A stretch of 64,000 nucleotides of DNA from NCBI RefSeq assembly GCF_023073915.1, contig NZ_JADPKK010000017.1, positions 89,582-153,581 of the forward strand. The letters are read 5' to 3'. The notes beneath the pieces were generated by a model, which was not told the DNA's origin, made no database searches, and saw only the letters and a list, made by a program, of their open reading frames with translations. Positions 8,883-19,200 of the stretch are shown here, one piece after another. This stretch comes from Bradyrhizobium sp. 149. Lineage in GTDB: Bacteria; Pseudomonadota; Alphaproteobacteria; Rhizobiales; Xanthobacteraceae. Each line of letters opens with the position of its first letter. The first letter of the stretch is position 1. A program made the position numbers and the translations under genes.

Positions 8883-9677
8883 TTAGCTATCCGACGGCAG
8901 CCCCTGCTCGATGCCACGAAAGCGCAGCGGCGCCAGCGAGGAGGCGCGCTGCCACCAATCGGCGACGCGGTCGTCGAGCGCGGTCACACCTCGGCCCCGT
9001 CCGGGGAAGATCCGGATCTGCTGTACCGCCTCGGCTTCGAACCCCTTGCCCTTGCGGGTGATCTTGAGGGCAGTGCCTTCGCGGTCCCGCTGGGTCAGCG
9101 GCACCAGAAGGCGGCCGCGCGGACGAAGCGACCGAAGCCAGAGCGGATGCGGCTGCGAGAAACCGGCATGCACGATGATCACGTCGGCGGGTTCGCCGAT
9201 GTCCTCGCATCCGTCACCATGGACGACCGCGACGTTGCGATAGGCGCGGAGAAAGGTCGCGGCGCGTGCCGCAAGCCGCTCGTCGCATTCGATTGCATGC
9301 ACCCCGCCTTTTGGGCCCACGATCTTCGACAGCACGGCGGAGAAATAGCCGAGCCCACAGCCGATCTGAACCACACGGTCTTTTTCTCGGATGTCGAGCA
9401 AATCGATGAAGTGCGCCCACAGGCTCGGCAGTCCGGTATCGAGCTTGCGGCGGGCATCGATCGCGACCAGCACATTATCCTGGAGATGAACGGGATCGGC
9501 ATCCGGCGTCAGCCGATAGCTGCGCGCCGCCTCGCTCTTGATACGCCAAGGCCCCTTCGCCAGAAAGTTTTCGCGCGGAACAGTGGCGAGGGCTTCGAGC
9601 AGGCGCGTTGAGGAGATCCGTTCGCGCTTTGCGATCAGCTCCACGTAGCGCGCACGCGCGGCGGCAAGGTCGCTCAT
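8883..9677 (-). CDS. Protein-L-isoaspartate O-methyltransferase-like (PCMT) protein
   Basis: 264 aa from ATG 9677, which lies one base beyond the TGA of the upstream cyclase gene, so the two are probably co-transcribed and translationally coupled. A GTG at 9698 is an alternative. It has the PCMT SAM-binding core VVQIGCGLGYFSAVLSKIVG, then HAIECDERLA and a PRGRLLVPLTQRD strand. In the N-terminal part, VPRENFL is typical of the family. Classical PCMT repairs isoaspartyl residues; this divergent member may act on another substrate. Confidence 0.75.
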   Translation of the reverse strand: MSDLAAARARYVELIAKRERISSTRLLEALATVPRENFLAKGPWRIKSEAARSYRLTPDADPVHLQDNVLVAIDARRKLDTGLPSLWAHFIDLLDIREKDRVVQIGCGLGYFSAVLSKIVGPKGGVHAIECDERLAARAATFLRAYRNVAVVHGDGCEDIGEPADVIIVHAGFSQPHPLWLRSLRPRGRLLVPLTQRDREGTALKITRKGKGFEAEAVQQIRIFPGRGRGVTALDDRVADWWQRASSLAPLRFRGIEQGLPSDS

Positions 9678-9678
9678 C

Positions 9679-12600
9679 TCACGGGATAGCCTGTTCACGA
9701 GCAGGCGCGTCTGCGCCGAGCTCGTTGATCAGTTGCATCGCCTGGGTCAGGTCCGGCGTATAAAAGCCCTCACTGAACTTGCCGACGATCGGCGCGAGCA
9801 GGAGACTTGCGTGCTCGCGCTTGCCGGATTCGTGCGACAGGCGTGCGAGGCTGACGGCGGTGCGAAGCTCCCAGGACAGCGCGCCCTGCTTCCGCGCGAT
9901 CTCCAGCGACAGGTTGAACAGCTCCTCGGCTTCCTGCACTGAGGCCGGATTCCCGTCCGACAGGGTGATCTCGCCTTGCAGGCGGTAGACTTCGGCGAGG
10001 TAGGAGTGATCGCCGGTCCGTCTCGCGGTCGCGAGCGCACCGTCCAGCGCGCGCAAGGCGGCGTCGCGCATTCCGACCTTGGCGTACGCCTCCGCGAGCA
10101 GACAGCGGAACCAGCAGCCGGCGAGCCAGGAATCCATCGCTTCGTATTCATCGAGGCCGAACCGCATCTGGCTGAGGCCTTCGTCGGCCTCGCCGAGCTG
10201 CGCCAGCGCCCAGCCGCGCAGGATCGCCGCCTGCTGCTTCCAGTGCAGGAAGTTGTGCTCGGTCGCGATGATCATGGCGCGGTTGGCGTGGTCGCGCGTG
10301 CCCTCGACATCGCGCAAATGCTGGCAAAGATAGGCGCCGAACACGAGCGCGAAGGCGAGCGTGAAGGGATGGCGGATCTTCTCGGCATTCGCGATCGCCT
10401 GCTCGCTGTGCTCACGCGCCGCGTCGGGCCGGCCGAGGAACCACAAGAGATAGCCGAGATAGGACAGCGAGACGATGCCGGGATCGGTGCCGTGCCGCTC
10501 CATCAGATCCGAGTGCAGGTCGGGGCTGTAGAGGTTGATGCAGCGATGCAAGTGGTGCTGGGACGCAGCAAAGCGCCCGCGATAGAGCATGGTCATCGCG
10601 ATCGAGCGGTGCGCCTCGATCAGATAGCCGGTCTGCTGTGCCGGCTGCGTCCCCTCGTTCAGCCGCTCGCGCTTGGCGAACTTCAACAGCTCGACGCTGA
10701 GATCATGCGCACGGGTGAGATCGGCGCGGATGAAATGACAGACCCAGAGCCCGCGCGTGGCGGCGAAGGCCTTTTCGTCGTCCTCGAGCTGCTGGCCGAG
10801 TTCGAGGGCGCGGACGTAGTTCTCCTCGACCTCCTGCACGGCATAGCCCTTGGCGGCGATCAACGCGTTGCCGAGCGCAATGCGCAGCTCGAGCTCCATC
10901 TCGTCAGCGCCCTGCATGCGCGCATTGGCCTGCACAACGCTGAGGCCGCGGCGCAGATGGCCGATCGCCTCCAGATTGGCGCCGCTCTTGGCCGCCTGCT
11001 TGCCGGCCTTGAGCCAGAAGCTGGCGGCGCCCTCGCTCTGGCCGGATTCGGTCAAATGATGGGCCAGCAGTTCCGGTTCGCGCTCGGTCTTTTCCGGATA
11101 CATCTCGGCGAGCACCTGGGCGATCCGGGAATGCAGCTTCCGCCGCTCGCTGTGCAACAGGCTCGCATGCGCGGCGTTCTGGATCATCACATGCTTGAAG
11201 GAGTAGAGCGCGTCGGGTGGATGGCCTCGGCGCATGATCAGCCCGGCCTCCTCCAGATGATTGAGCGCGGCCTCGATCTGTTCGGCGGGCGTGTTGGCGA
11301 CCGCGTGCAGCGTCTCGTAGGAGAATTCGCGGCCGATGGTGGCGCCGATCTGCGCAATCCGCTTGAAAGGCCCCATCCGGTCCAGCCGCGCCATCAGCGA
11401 GTCCGTCAGCGTCGCCGGGATCGCGAGCTGCCGCCACGGGCCCGACAGCACGTAGCGCCCGTGCCGTTCGGTCAGAAGGTTGGATTCGAGAACCGTCTTG
11501 GTCAGCTCTTCCAGGAACAGCGGCACGCCGTCGGTCTTGACGATGATCTCCTCGACGACCTCCTTGGGAAGCTCGCGTCCCGCCACGCGCTCGACCAGCG
11601 TCGCGCGCAACTGCCGGCTCAACCGGTTCAGCACCAGCGTGGTGATATGCGAATGCGCGTTCCAGCTCGGCTGAAATTCAGATCGCGCCGTCATGACGAC
11701 GAGGACCGGCCGGTTCTGTGCCCGGCCGACCAGGAGATCGATTACCTCGCGGGAGGTCGGGTCGATCCAGTGCAGATCCTCGAACGCGATCACCAGAGGC
11801 TGCTCGCGAGCAAGGCCGAGGAAATGATTGACCAGCGCCGCGACGGTCGCATCCTTTTGCTGCTGCGGCGATAGCTCCAGCGGCGGATAGCGATCACCGG
11901 TCGGAATGGACAACAGCGCGGCAAACAGCGGCGCAACCTGCTCGATCTCGCCATGAGCGGCGGCGATCGCGGTCTCGAGGCTCGCTAGCGACTGCGCGGA
12001 CGCATCCTCGCGATCGAGACCGAGAGAGAATTTGAGCTGCTCGGCGAACGGATAGAACGCCGTGGAGGTGTAATAGGGCGAGCACTGGAACGAGACTTGT
12101 CCATGACGGTCGCCCGCGATCCGCTCGAAGATTTCCTGGATGATGCGCGACTTGCCGATGCCGGGCTCGCCGAACTTGACCACGACCTGACCGTCGCCCT
12201 CCTTGGCCTGCTGCCAGCGCCCCATCAGCAGCGCAATCTCCTCCTCGCGGTTGACGAGCGGGGTCAGCCGCGTGCCCATCGCGGCGGCGAAGCGGGTCTC
12301 CACCCGCGAGGCGCGCATCACATGCCAGGCCTGCGCTTTCTCGGAGATGCCCTTCAGCGCGTGGACGCCGAGATTGCGGTAGTCGAATTTCCCCTTCAGC
12401 AGCGACTGGGTCGAGGCGGAAATCACCACACCATTCGGGGGCGCCAAGCCTTGCAGGCGCGCGGCGAGATTGACGGTTTCTCCGACCGCGGAGTCGCGCT
12501 CCTCGGTGCCCTGTCCGACGAGGTCGCCAACCACGACGAGACCGGTCGCGATGCCGATGCGGACCGCGGGTGAGTGGCTGAGCGCACCACGCGGCTCGGT

Positions 12601-13143
12601 CGCGCGGGCGGTCGACAGCACCCGGACGATTTCCAGCCCCGCACGCACGGCGCGCTCGGCGTCGTCCTCATGTGCGGTCGGATAGCCGAAATAGACCAAA
12701 ATACCGTCGCCGACGAAGCGGGCGGCAAAACCTTCATAGTGCTTCACCACGCGGACACAGGTTTCGCGGAAGCTCGCGATCATGTCGCGCACGTCTTCCG
12801 GATCGAACTGCACTGACAGCGAAGTAGAATCCACCATGTCGCAAAACATGGTGGTGAGCTGACGCCGCTCGGCGCCGACCTCCGTCCGGACTTGCGGGCG
12901 CGCCGTCGCGTCGGGGTTCTCCGCTGTTTCGGCCCGGAACAGCGCGGTCATGGCCCGCTGGAGCCGCTTCCGATCGCCGAGCGGCAATCCGAGCTCGACC
13001 AGATCGGATTCGGTCAGGTCCGCCATGACGTCGAGATCGAGACGGTGCTCTGCGAAGAGATCGGTATAGTGGCCGAGACCAACGCCTTCGAGCCAGCGCT
13101 TCAGCCCGCCTTCCGTTCCCGTGCCCAGCTCATTCTCCAGCAT
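9679..13143 (-). CDS. SAM domain / class III cyclase / AAA ATPase / TPR signalling protein
   Basis: 1154 aa. Order: a sterile-alpha-motif domain (about 12-70, LKRWLEGVGLGHYTDLFAEH); a class III nucleotidyl cyclase domain (about 90-265) with both metal-binding Asp motifs (MFCDMVDST and FVGDGILVYFG); a P-loop ATPase region with GEPGIGKS near residue 324 and VIAFEDLHWIDP as Walker B; then about 450 residues of helical TPR-like repeats. This architecture is common in Bradyrhizobium and resembles STAND-type switches that couple ligand or protein binding to cyclic nucleotide production. It is divergent from the NRPS gene over about 140 bp, so a regulatory link is possible but only inferred. Confidence 0.88.
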   Translation of the reverse strand: MLENELGTGTEGGLKRWLEGVGLGHYTDLFAEHRLDLDVMADLTESDLVELGLPLGDRKRLQRAMTALFRAETAENPDATARPQVRTEVGAERRQLTTMFCDMVDSTSLSVQFDPEDVRDMIASFRETCVRVVKHYEGFAARFVGDGILVYFGYPTAHEDDAERAVRAGLEIVRVLSTARATEPRGALSHSPAVRIGIATGLVVVGDLVGQGTEERDSAVGETVNLAARLQGLAPPNGVVISASTQSLLKGKFDYRNLGVHALKGISEKAQAWHVMRASRVETRFAAAMGTRLTPLVNREEEIALLMGRWQQAKEGDGQVVVKFGEPGIGKSRIIQEIFERIAGDRHGQVSFQCSPYYTSTAFYPFAEQLKFSLGLDREDASAQSLASLETAIAAAHGEIEQVAPLFAALLSIPTGDRYPPLELSPQQQKDATVAALVNHFLGLAREQPLVIAFEDLHWIDPTSREVIDLLVGRAQNRPVLVVMTARSEFQPSWNAHSHITTLVLNRLSRQLRATLVERVAGRELPKEVVEEIIVKTDGVPLFLEELTKTVLESNLLTERHGRYVLSGPWRQLAIPATLTDSLMARLDRMGPFKRIAQIGATIGREFSYETLHAVANTPAEQIEAALNHLEEAGLIMRRGHPPDALYSFKHVMIQNAAHASLLHSERRKLHSRIAQVLAEMYPEKTEREPELLAHHLTESGQSEGAASFWLKAGKQAAKSGANLEAIGHLRRGLSVVQANARMQGADEMELELRIALGNALIAAKGYAVQEVEENYVRALELGQQLEDDEKAFAATRGLWVCHFIRADLTRAHDLSVELLKFAKRERLNEGTQPAQQTGYLIEAHRSIAMTMLYRGRFAASQHHLHRCINLYSPDLHSDLMERHGTDPGIVSLSYLGYLLWFLGRPDAAREHSEQAIANAEKIRHPFTLAFALVFGAYLCQHLRDVEGTRDHANRAMIIATEHNFLHWKQQAAILRGWALAQLGEADEGLSQMRFGLDEYEAMDSWLAGCWFRCLLAEAYAKVGMRDAALRALDGALATARRTGDHSYLAEVYRLQGEITLSDGNPASVQEAEELFNLSLEIARKQGALSWELRTAVSLARLSHESGKREHASLLLAPIVGKFSEGFYTPDLTQAMQLINELGADAPAREQAIP

Positions 13144-13285
13144 GGTGATTCTGCCCGACCAATCACTCCGTCGAAGCGCTTAGGACCCCTCAACCACAGA
13201 TTTTGGGGTCAAAACTTCACCTCAGACTGGACGCGTTCCCATAGTTCTTGGAAGAATAGCCCAATCGGTTCAAAAGGGAACGGAA

Positions 13286-16200
13286 TTGTCGGACGCCACA
13301 CTTCCAGCGCCGCAGGGATCAGCCAGCGCAACGGCCGAAACGAAGATATTCGCGCATATCGGCGGCCTTCTCGAATTCCACGCCCGCAAGACGCCGGAGG
13401 CCCCCGCTCTCCTCGCCCCTGGCCGGCCGGTCCTCAACTACCGCGGGATTAGCGACCGGACGCAGGATCTCGTCCGCACGCTGCGCGGGCTCGGCATTGC
13501 CCCTGCCGACCGCATTGCGGTTGCGCTGCCGCGCGGTGCCGACAGCGCACTGGCCCTGATCGCGATCGCATCAAGCTGCGCCTGCGTTCCCGTCAATCCC
13601 GATCTGACGGCGGACGAGCTGCAACGCTATTTCAGCGAATTGAAGCTGACGGCGCTGGTCACCCGGGCCGACACGAACTCGGCGAGCCGCGATGTCGCCA
13701 AGGCGCTCGATATTGCTGTGATCGATTTCGTGCCGGGGCCGCAAGACGATCTCGGCGGCTGCACGTTTGCCGGACCGGCGGTTGGACCGGCGAGCAGCAG
13801 CGGCGCCTCGCGCGGCGACGACGACGCGTTCGTCCTGCTGACATCGGGCACGGCGGCGCGGCCGAAGATGGTGCCGCTGACGCATCGCAACGTCTGCCTT
13901 TCCGCCTATAATGCCGGACGCGTGCTGTCGCTCGCGTCGCACGATCGTCTGCTCAACGTTCTGCCGCTGTTTCACGCCCATGGTTTGATCTCCGGCCTGC
14001 TGACGGCGCTGGCCGCGGGCTCCAGCGTGATCTGCACCGACGGTTTCGACGCATCCTCCTTCTTCGGGTGGATGCGACAGCTGCAGCCGACCTGGTACAC
14101 GGCGGTGCCGACCATCCATCGCGCGCTGCTGACGGCGGCGGAAGCGAGCCCGGACCTCGCCCGATCGTCGTCGCTGCGCGTCATTCGCTCCGCCTCGGCC
14201 TCGCTTGCGCCTACGATCCTCGACGGGCTGGAGGCGACGTTCGGCGTTCCCGTGCTCGAAACCTACGGCATGACGGAGGCGGCCTCGCAGATCGCGGCCA
14301 ATGCGTTCGAGCTGCGCAAGATCGGATCGGTCGGCCGCGCCGCGGGTCCCGAGATCGCGATCATGGACGAGACGGGCCGCGCGCTCGCGAGCGGCGAGCA
14401 CGGCGAGATCATGCTGCGCGGACGGAACATGAGCCGCGGCTACTATAATGACGAGGCGGCGACGCAGGCTGCCTTCCGCAATGGCTGGTTCCGGACCGGC
14501 GATCTCGGCTATCTCGACGACGACGGCTATCTCTTCATCGTCGGCCGTATCAAGGACGTCATCAACCGCGGCGGGCAGAAGATCTCGCCTCTCGAGGTGG
14601 AAGAGGTTCTGCTCAGCCATCCGGCGGTGCTGGAGGCCGGCGTGTTTGCCGTCCCGCACCAGAAGCTCGGCGAGAACGTCGCCGCCGTCGTGGTGCTGCG
14701 GCCGAATTCCGAGGCGACCTCCGACCAATTGCGCCAGTTCGCGCGGAAGCGGCTCGCCGCCTACAAGGTACCGAGCCTGATCCGCAGCGTCGCGACCCTG
14801 CCGAAAGGCGCCAGCGGCAAAGTCAAGCGCAATGCGCTCGCCCAGCTGATTGCAACTAAGGGCGGCGGCGAGGAGGAGGAGGCCCCTCTGCCACGCAACG
14901 CGCTGGAGACCCAGCTCGCAGGGATCTGGGCCAATTTGCTGGAGCTGCCGCAGGTCAGGAGCGATCACGACGTCTTTGCGCTCGGCGCTGACTCGCTCGC
15001 GGTGACGCAGATGCGCTCGCGCCTGCGCGACCTTCTCAACGTCGACTTCTCGTTCGAGGACATCTTTGATTGCGCCACGGCCTCAGCCCTGGCAGCCCGG
15101 GTCGAGACCGCCACAAGGCATCGCGAGACGATGCTGCCGGCCTGGCGCAAAGCCGCGGAAGCAGACACACCGTTGTCATTCCAGCAGCAGCGAATGTACG
15201 TGCTCTCGCGGCTCGACCCGACCCGCTACAATTATAACGTCGTCGAAGTCGCGCTCCTCAAGGGTCAGGTCGACGTCGCCGCGCTTTCTGCCGCTCTCGC
15301 CGCGGTCTCTGCCCGCCATGAGGCACTGCGGTCGGTCTTCGTCGAACGCGAGGGTGAGCCGGCGCAGCTTGTGCTGCAATCGCCGCCACGGTTCGAGCGG
15401 ATCAAGCTCAAGCCCTGCCCTACGGACAAGTGGACCGCTGTTGTCAGGCGCGAGGCGCTCCGACTCGCGCAATATCCGTTCGACCTTGCGCACGAGGCGC
15501 CGCTGAAGGTCACGCTGCTGTCGTTCGACAAGAGCAGTCATGCGCTCGTCGTCAACGTCCATCACCTCGTCACCGACGGCTGGTCGCAGCGGCTGTTCTG
15601 GGAAGAACTCGCGGCCCATTATTCGGCGGCGCGCAAGAACGACGTGGCGGCACTGCCTTCGACCGCCTTCCAGTATCGGGACTTTGCGCTCTGGCAGCAG
15701 AACTGGGCGCAGACGCCGGCCGCCAAGGAGCAACTCGATTACTGGCGGGCGCAGCTCGACGGCGTCACCACGCTGCCGCTGCGGACCGACCGGCCAAGGC
15801 CGGAGGTCTGGAGCGGTCACGGTGCCCGTCGCTATCTCGAATTCTCCAGGACCCTGTCGGCAGACCTGCGCGCGCTGAGCCAGAACCGGGGCGTCACGCC
15901 CTTCATGACCCTGCTCGCAGTGTTCCAGTGCCTGCTGTTCCGTCACACCGGACACGAGGATGTCGCGACCGGTTCGCTGATCGCCAACCGCAACCAGATT
16001 GAGAGCGAGCGATTGATCGGGCTGTTCGCGAACACCCTGATCCTGCGCAACGATTTTGGCGGCGATCCGAACTTCAGCGACATGTTGCGCCGGGTGCGGC
16101 AGGTCACGCTCGATGCCTACCGCAATCAGGACCTTCCGATCGAAGAAGTCCTGCGCACTCTTCAGATCGCGCGCCGCGGCGACGGCAATCCGCTGTTTCG

Positions 16201-19200
16201 GATCATGTTCATCCTCCAGAACGCCTCGATCGAGACGGCATCTTTCTCCGGTCTGTCGACGCGGCGGATCGAGGTCGATCCAAAGGTGGCACGATTCGAC
16301 GTTACGCTCGAACTGGTCGAGGCCGACGGACGTTTCACCGGCTTCTTCGAATACGCCACCGATCTATTCGACGCGGCGACGATCGAGGGCATGGCCGCTC
16401 AGTTCAAGACCCTGCTTAAATCCGTCATCGCCGATCCGGAGCAGCGCATCTCGCACCTGCCACTCCTGACCGAGGCCGAACGCCGGCAGCTGCTGGCGAA
16501 GGGCCGGGGTGTGCCGGCCAATTTCACTACGCGCGGCAATTTGAGCGAACGTTTCGACCGCCAAGCCAAGAAGACGCCGAACGCGATCGCGGTGTCGGAC
16601 GGCCGCGCATCCCTGACCTATCGCGAGCTGGCGCGCCGCAGCCAGGCAGCCGCGCGCTGGCTGACCCGGGAAGGCGTCGGCGCCGAGGCCGTGGTCGCCT
16701 TGCTTGCGGAGCGCGGGCCCGACCTGCTCGCCGCGATGATCGCCGTGCAACGCGTGGGCGCTGCCTTCCTCAATCTCGATCCCGACCAGCCGCCGGCACG
16801 GCTCGCAACCATCCTCGGATCGAGCTGCGCCCGCGTGTTGCTGACCGGACGCGCGCAGTCATCCATCGTCGAGAGGCTGCGCGAACCGCTGGCCGAGCGC
16901 ATCCGAATGGCCGAGCTCGAAGACGCGATCGCGCCAGGGGTGACCAAGCCGGCTCGCGCGGCGCGGCGCGCGGCTTCGAGCCTTGCCTATCTCGTCTATA
17001 CCTCCGGCTCCTCCGGCGCGCCGAAGGGCGTCATGATCGAGCAGCGCGGACTTTCGAACCATCTGGCGTCGCTCATCTCCGAGTTGCACCTCTCGGCCAG
17101 GGACGTGATCGCGCAGACCGCGCCGCAGAGTTTTGTCATCTCGGTGTGGCAGTTCCTCGCAGGGCCCATGGTCGGCGCGCGCGTCCATGTCTGCGGCAGC
17201 GCGATCGTGCGGGACCCGATTTTGCTCGCGCGGGAGATCGAGCGCGAGGGCATCACGGTACTCGAGATCGTCCCATCGCTGCTGCGCGTGATCCTCGATC
17301 GCATGGACGAGGCACAGGTCCGACGCGCCTTTGCGAGGCTGCGCCTTCTGATCTCGACGGGCGAGCCGCTGCCCATCGATCTCTGCAAGTCCTGGTTCGC
17401 CCTCTGTCCGAAAGTGCCGCTGATCAATGCCTATGGTGCGTCGGAATGTTCCGACGACGTTTCGCTGCTTCGCTTGACCAGGGCGCCGGCGACCACGACG
17501 GGCAATGTCCCTGTCGGCGCGCCGCTGGCGAACACGCAGCTCTACGTGCTGGACGCAAGCCTGCAGCCGCAGCCGGTCGGCGTGACCGGCGAGCTCTGCA
17601 TCGGCGGCGCCGGTGTAGGCCGCGGCTATGTCAACGATCCCGTGCAGAACCGGCAGCGCTTCCTGCCCGATCCGTTCTCGCGCCAGGCCGGCAGTCGGCT
17701 GTACCGGACCGGCGACCTCGCCCGCCGGCGTGCCGACGGCACGATCGAATGCCTCGGTCGCGCCGACCATCAGGTCAAGGTCCGCGGCTACCGAATCGAG
17801 CTCAAGGAGATCGAGAACGCGCTTGCCGACCATCCCAGTGTGCGCGCCGGCATCGTCGAACCGCGCCGCGAAGCAAGCGGCGATGTCAGGCTGATTGCCC
17901 ATATCGTCGCAAGATCCGGCAGTTGCAGCAGCGCCAGCGAGCTGCGCGACTTCCTGAAGAGCCGACTGCCGGGCCATGCCATCCCGTCCGCGTTCCTGTT
18001 CCTGGACCAGGTGCCGCTCAATGCCCATGGCAAAATCGACCGGAGCGCGCTGCTGGCGCCGGCGCAGCAGGAAACCTCCGGACCGGATGCGACTGTGCCG
18101 GCGCGGCGCTTCACCGAAAAGGTGCTGTCCGACATCTGGATCGACCTGCTGAAGGTCGAGAGCCTCGGCGTCACCGACAATTTCTTCGACCTCGGCGGCC
18201 ATTCGCTGCTGGCGGGCCAAGTCATGGCGGGCGTCGCCCGGGCGCTTGGCGTGTCGCTGCCGATCAAGACGATCTTCGAAGCACCGACGATCGACGAGCT
18301 TGCCCGGCGGGTCGACGAGGCCGTGGCGGCAAAGCCGCGCAAGCCGGCCGCAAGATTGACTGGAGCGAGCCTGGTCGAAAGCGGCCCTCCCACACTCTCC
18401 ATCGCGCAGGACCAGATGCTGCGGATCGAGCAGAATCTTCCGGATCTGCCGCTGTTCAACCTGCCTTTCGCCTTCCGTCTTCAGGGACCGCTCAATCTGG
18501 CCGCCTTGGCGCAGGCGGTCGACGACGTCGTACGCCGGCACGAATCGCTCCGGACCCATTTCGGCTGGAGCGGTGAGGAGGCCACCAGCCACATCGCCGC
18601 GCCCGGCACCTTTGGACGTGTCCTTGGCCGTGTCCTGACCGTCGAGACGATCGGCGACGGTCAGCCCCACAACAACAAGCGGCGCAAGGCGCTGGAGCTC
18701 CGAAAGATCGATCTCCTGGTCGAACAGGAGACCTATGCCCCGATCGACACCACGCGCGCGCCGCTGCTGCGCGCCCGGCTGTTGCGGCTCCACGACGGCG
18801 ATCATGTGTTGCTGCTGACGCTACACCATGCCGTCGTCGACGGCTGGTCGATCGGCGTGCTGTTCGAGGAACTGTCCAACCGCTATGCGGCGCTGGCCGG
18901 ATTTCCGTCGGTGCCGCTGCCGAAGCTGCCGCCTGCCTTTTCGGACGTCGCGCGCTGGCAGCGCTGGTGGTGCGGCACCGATGCCGCCCGCCGCCAGGCG
19001 GCCGACTGGACGGAGAATTTGCGCGGGGCGGCACCCGCTTTCGGCGGCGAATCAAGCCCCGGCGCGTCCACGGGGCACCATCCGGTCAGCCTCGAGCGTG
19101 AGCTGATCGGCCGGCTCACGGCTTTTGCCGGCCAGCACAATTGCACGCTGTTCATGTGCCTGCTGACCGGTCTGAAAGCCCTGCTGCTGGCGCAGACCGG

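Noticed and set aside
16859..18805. 648-codon minus-strand open frame
   Set aside because: It lies entirely opposite the NRPS A2-C2 region, whose motifs are intact. Its translation is Arg/Asp/Gln-rich with no domain, the usual antisense shadow in high-GC DNA.
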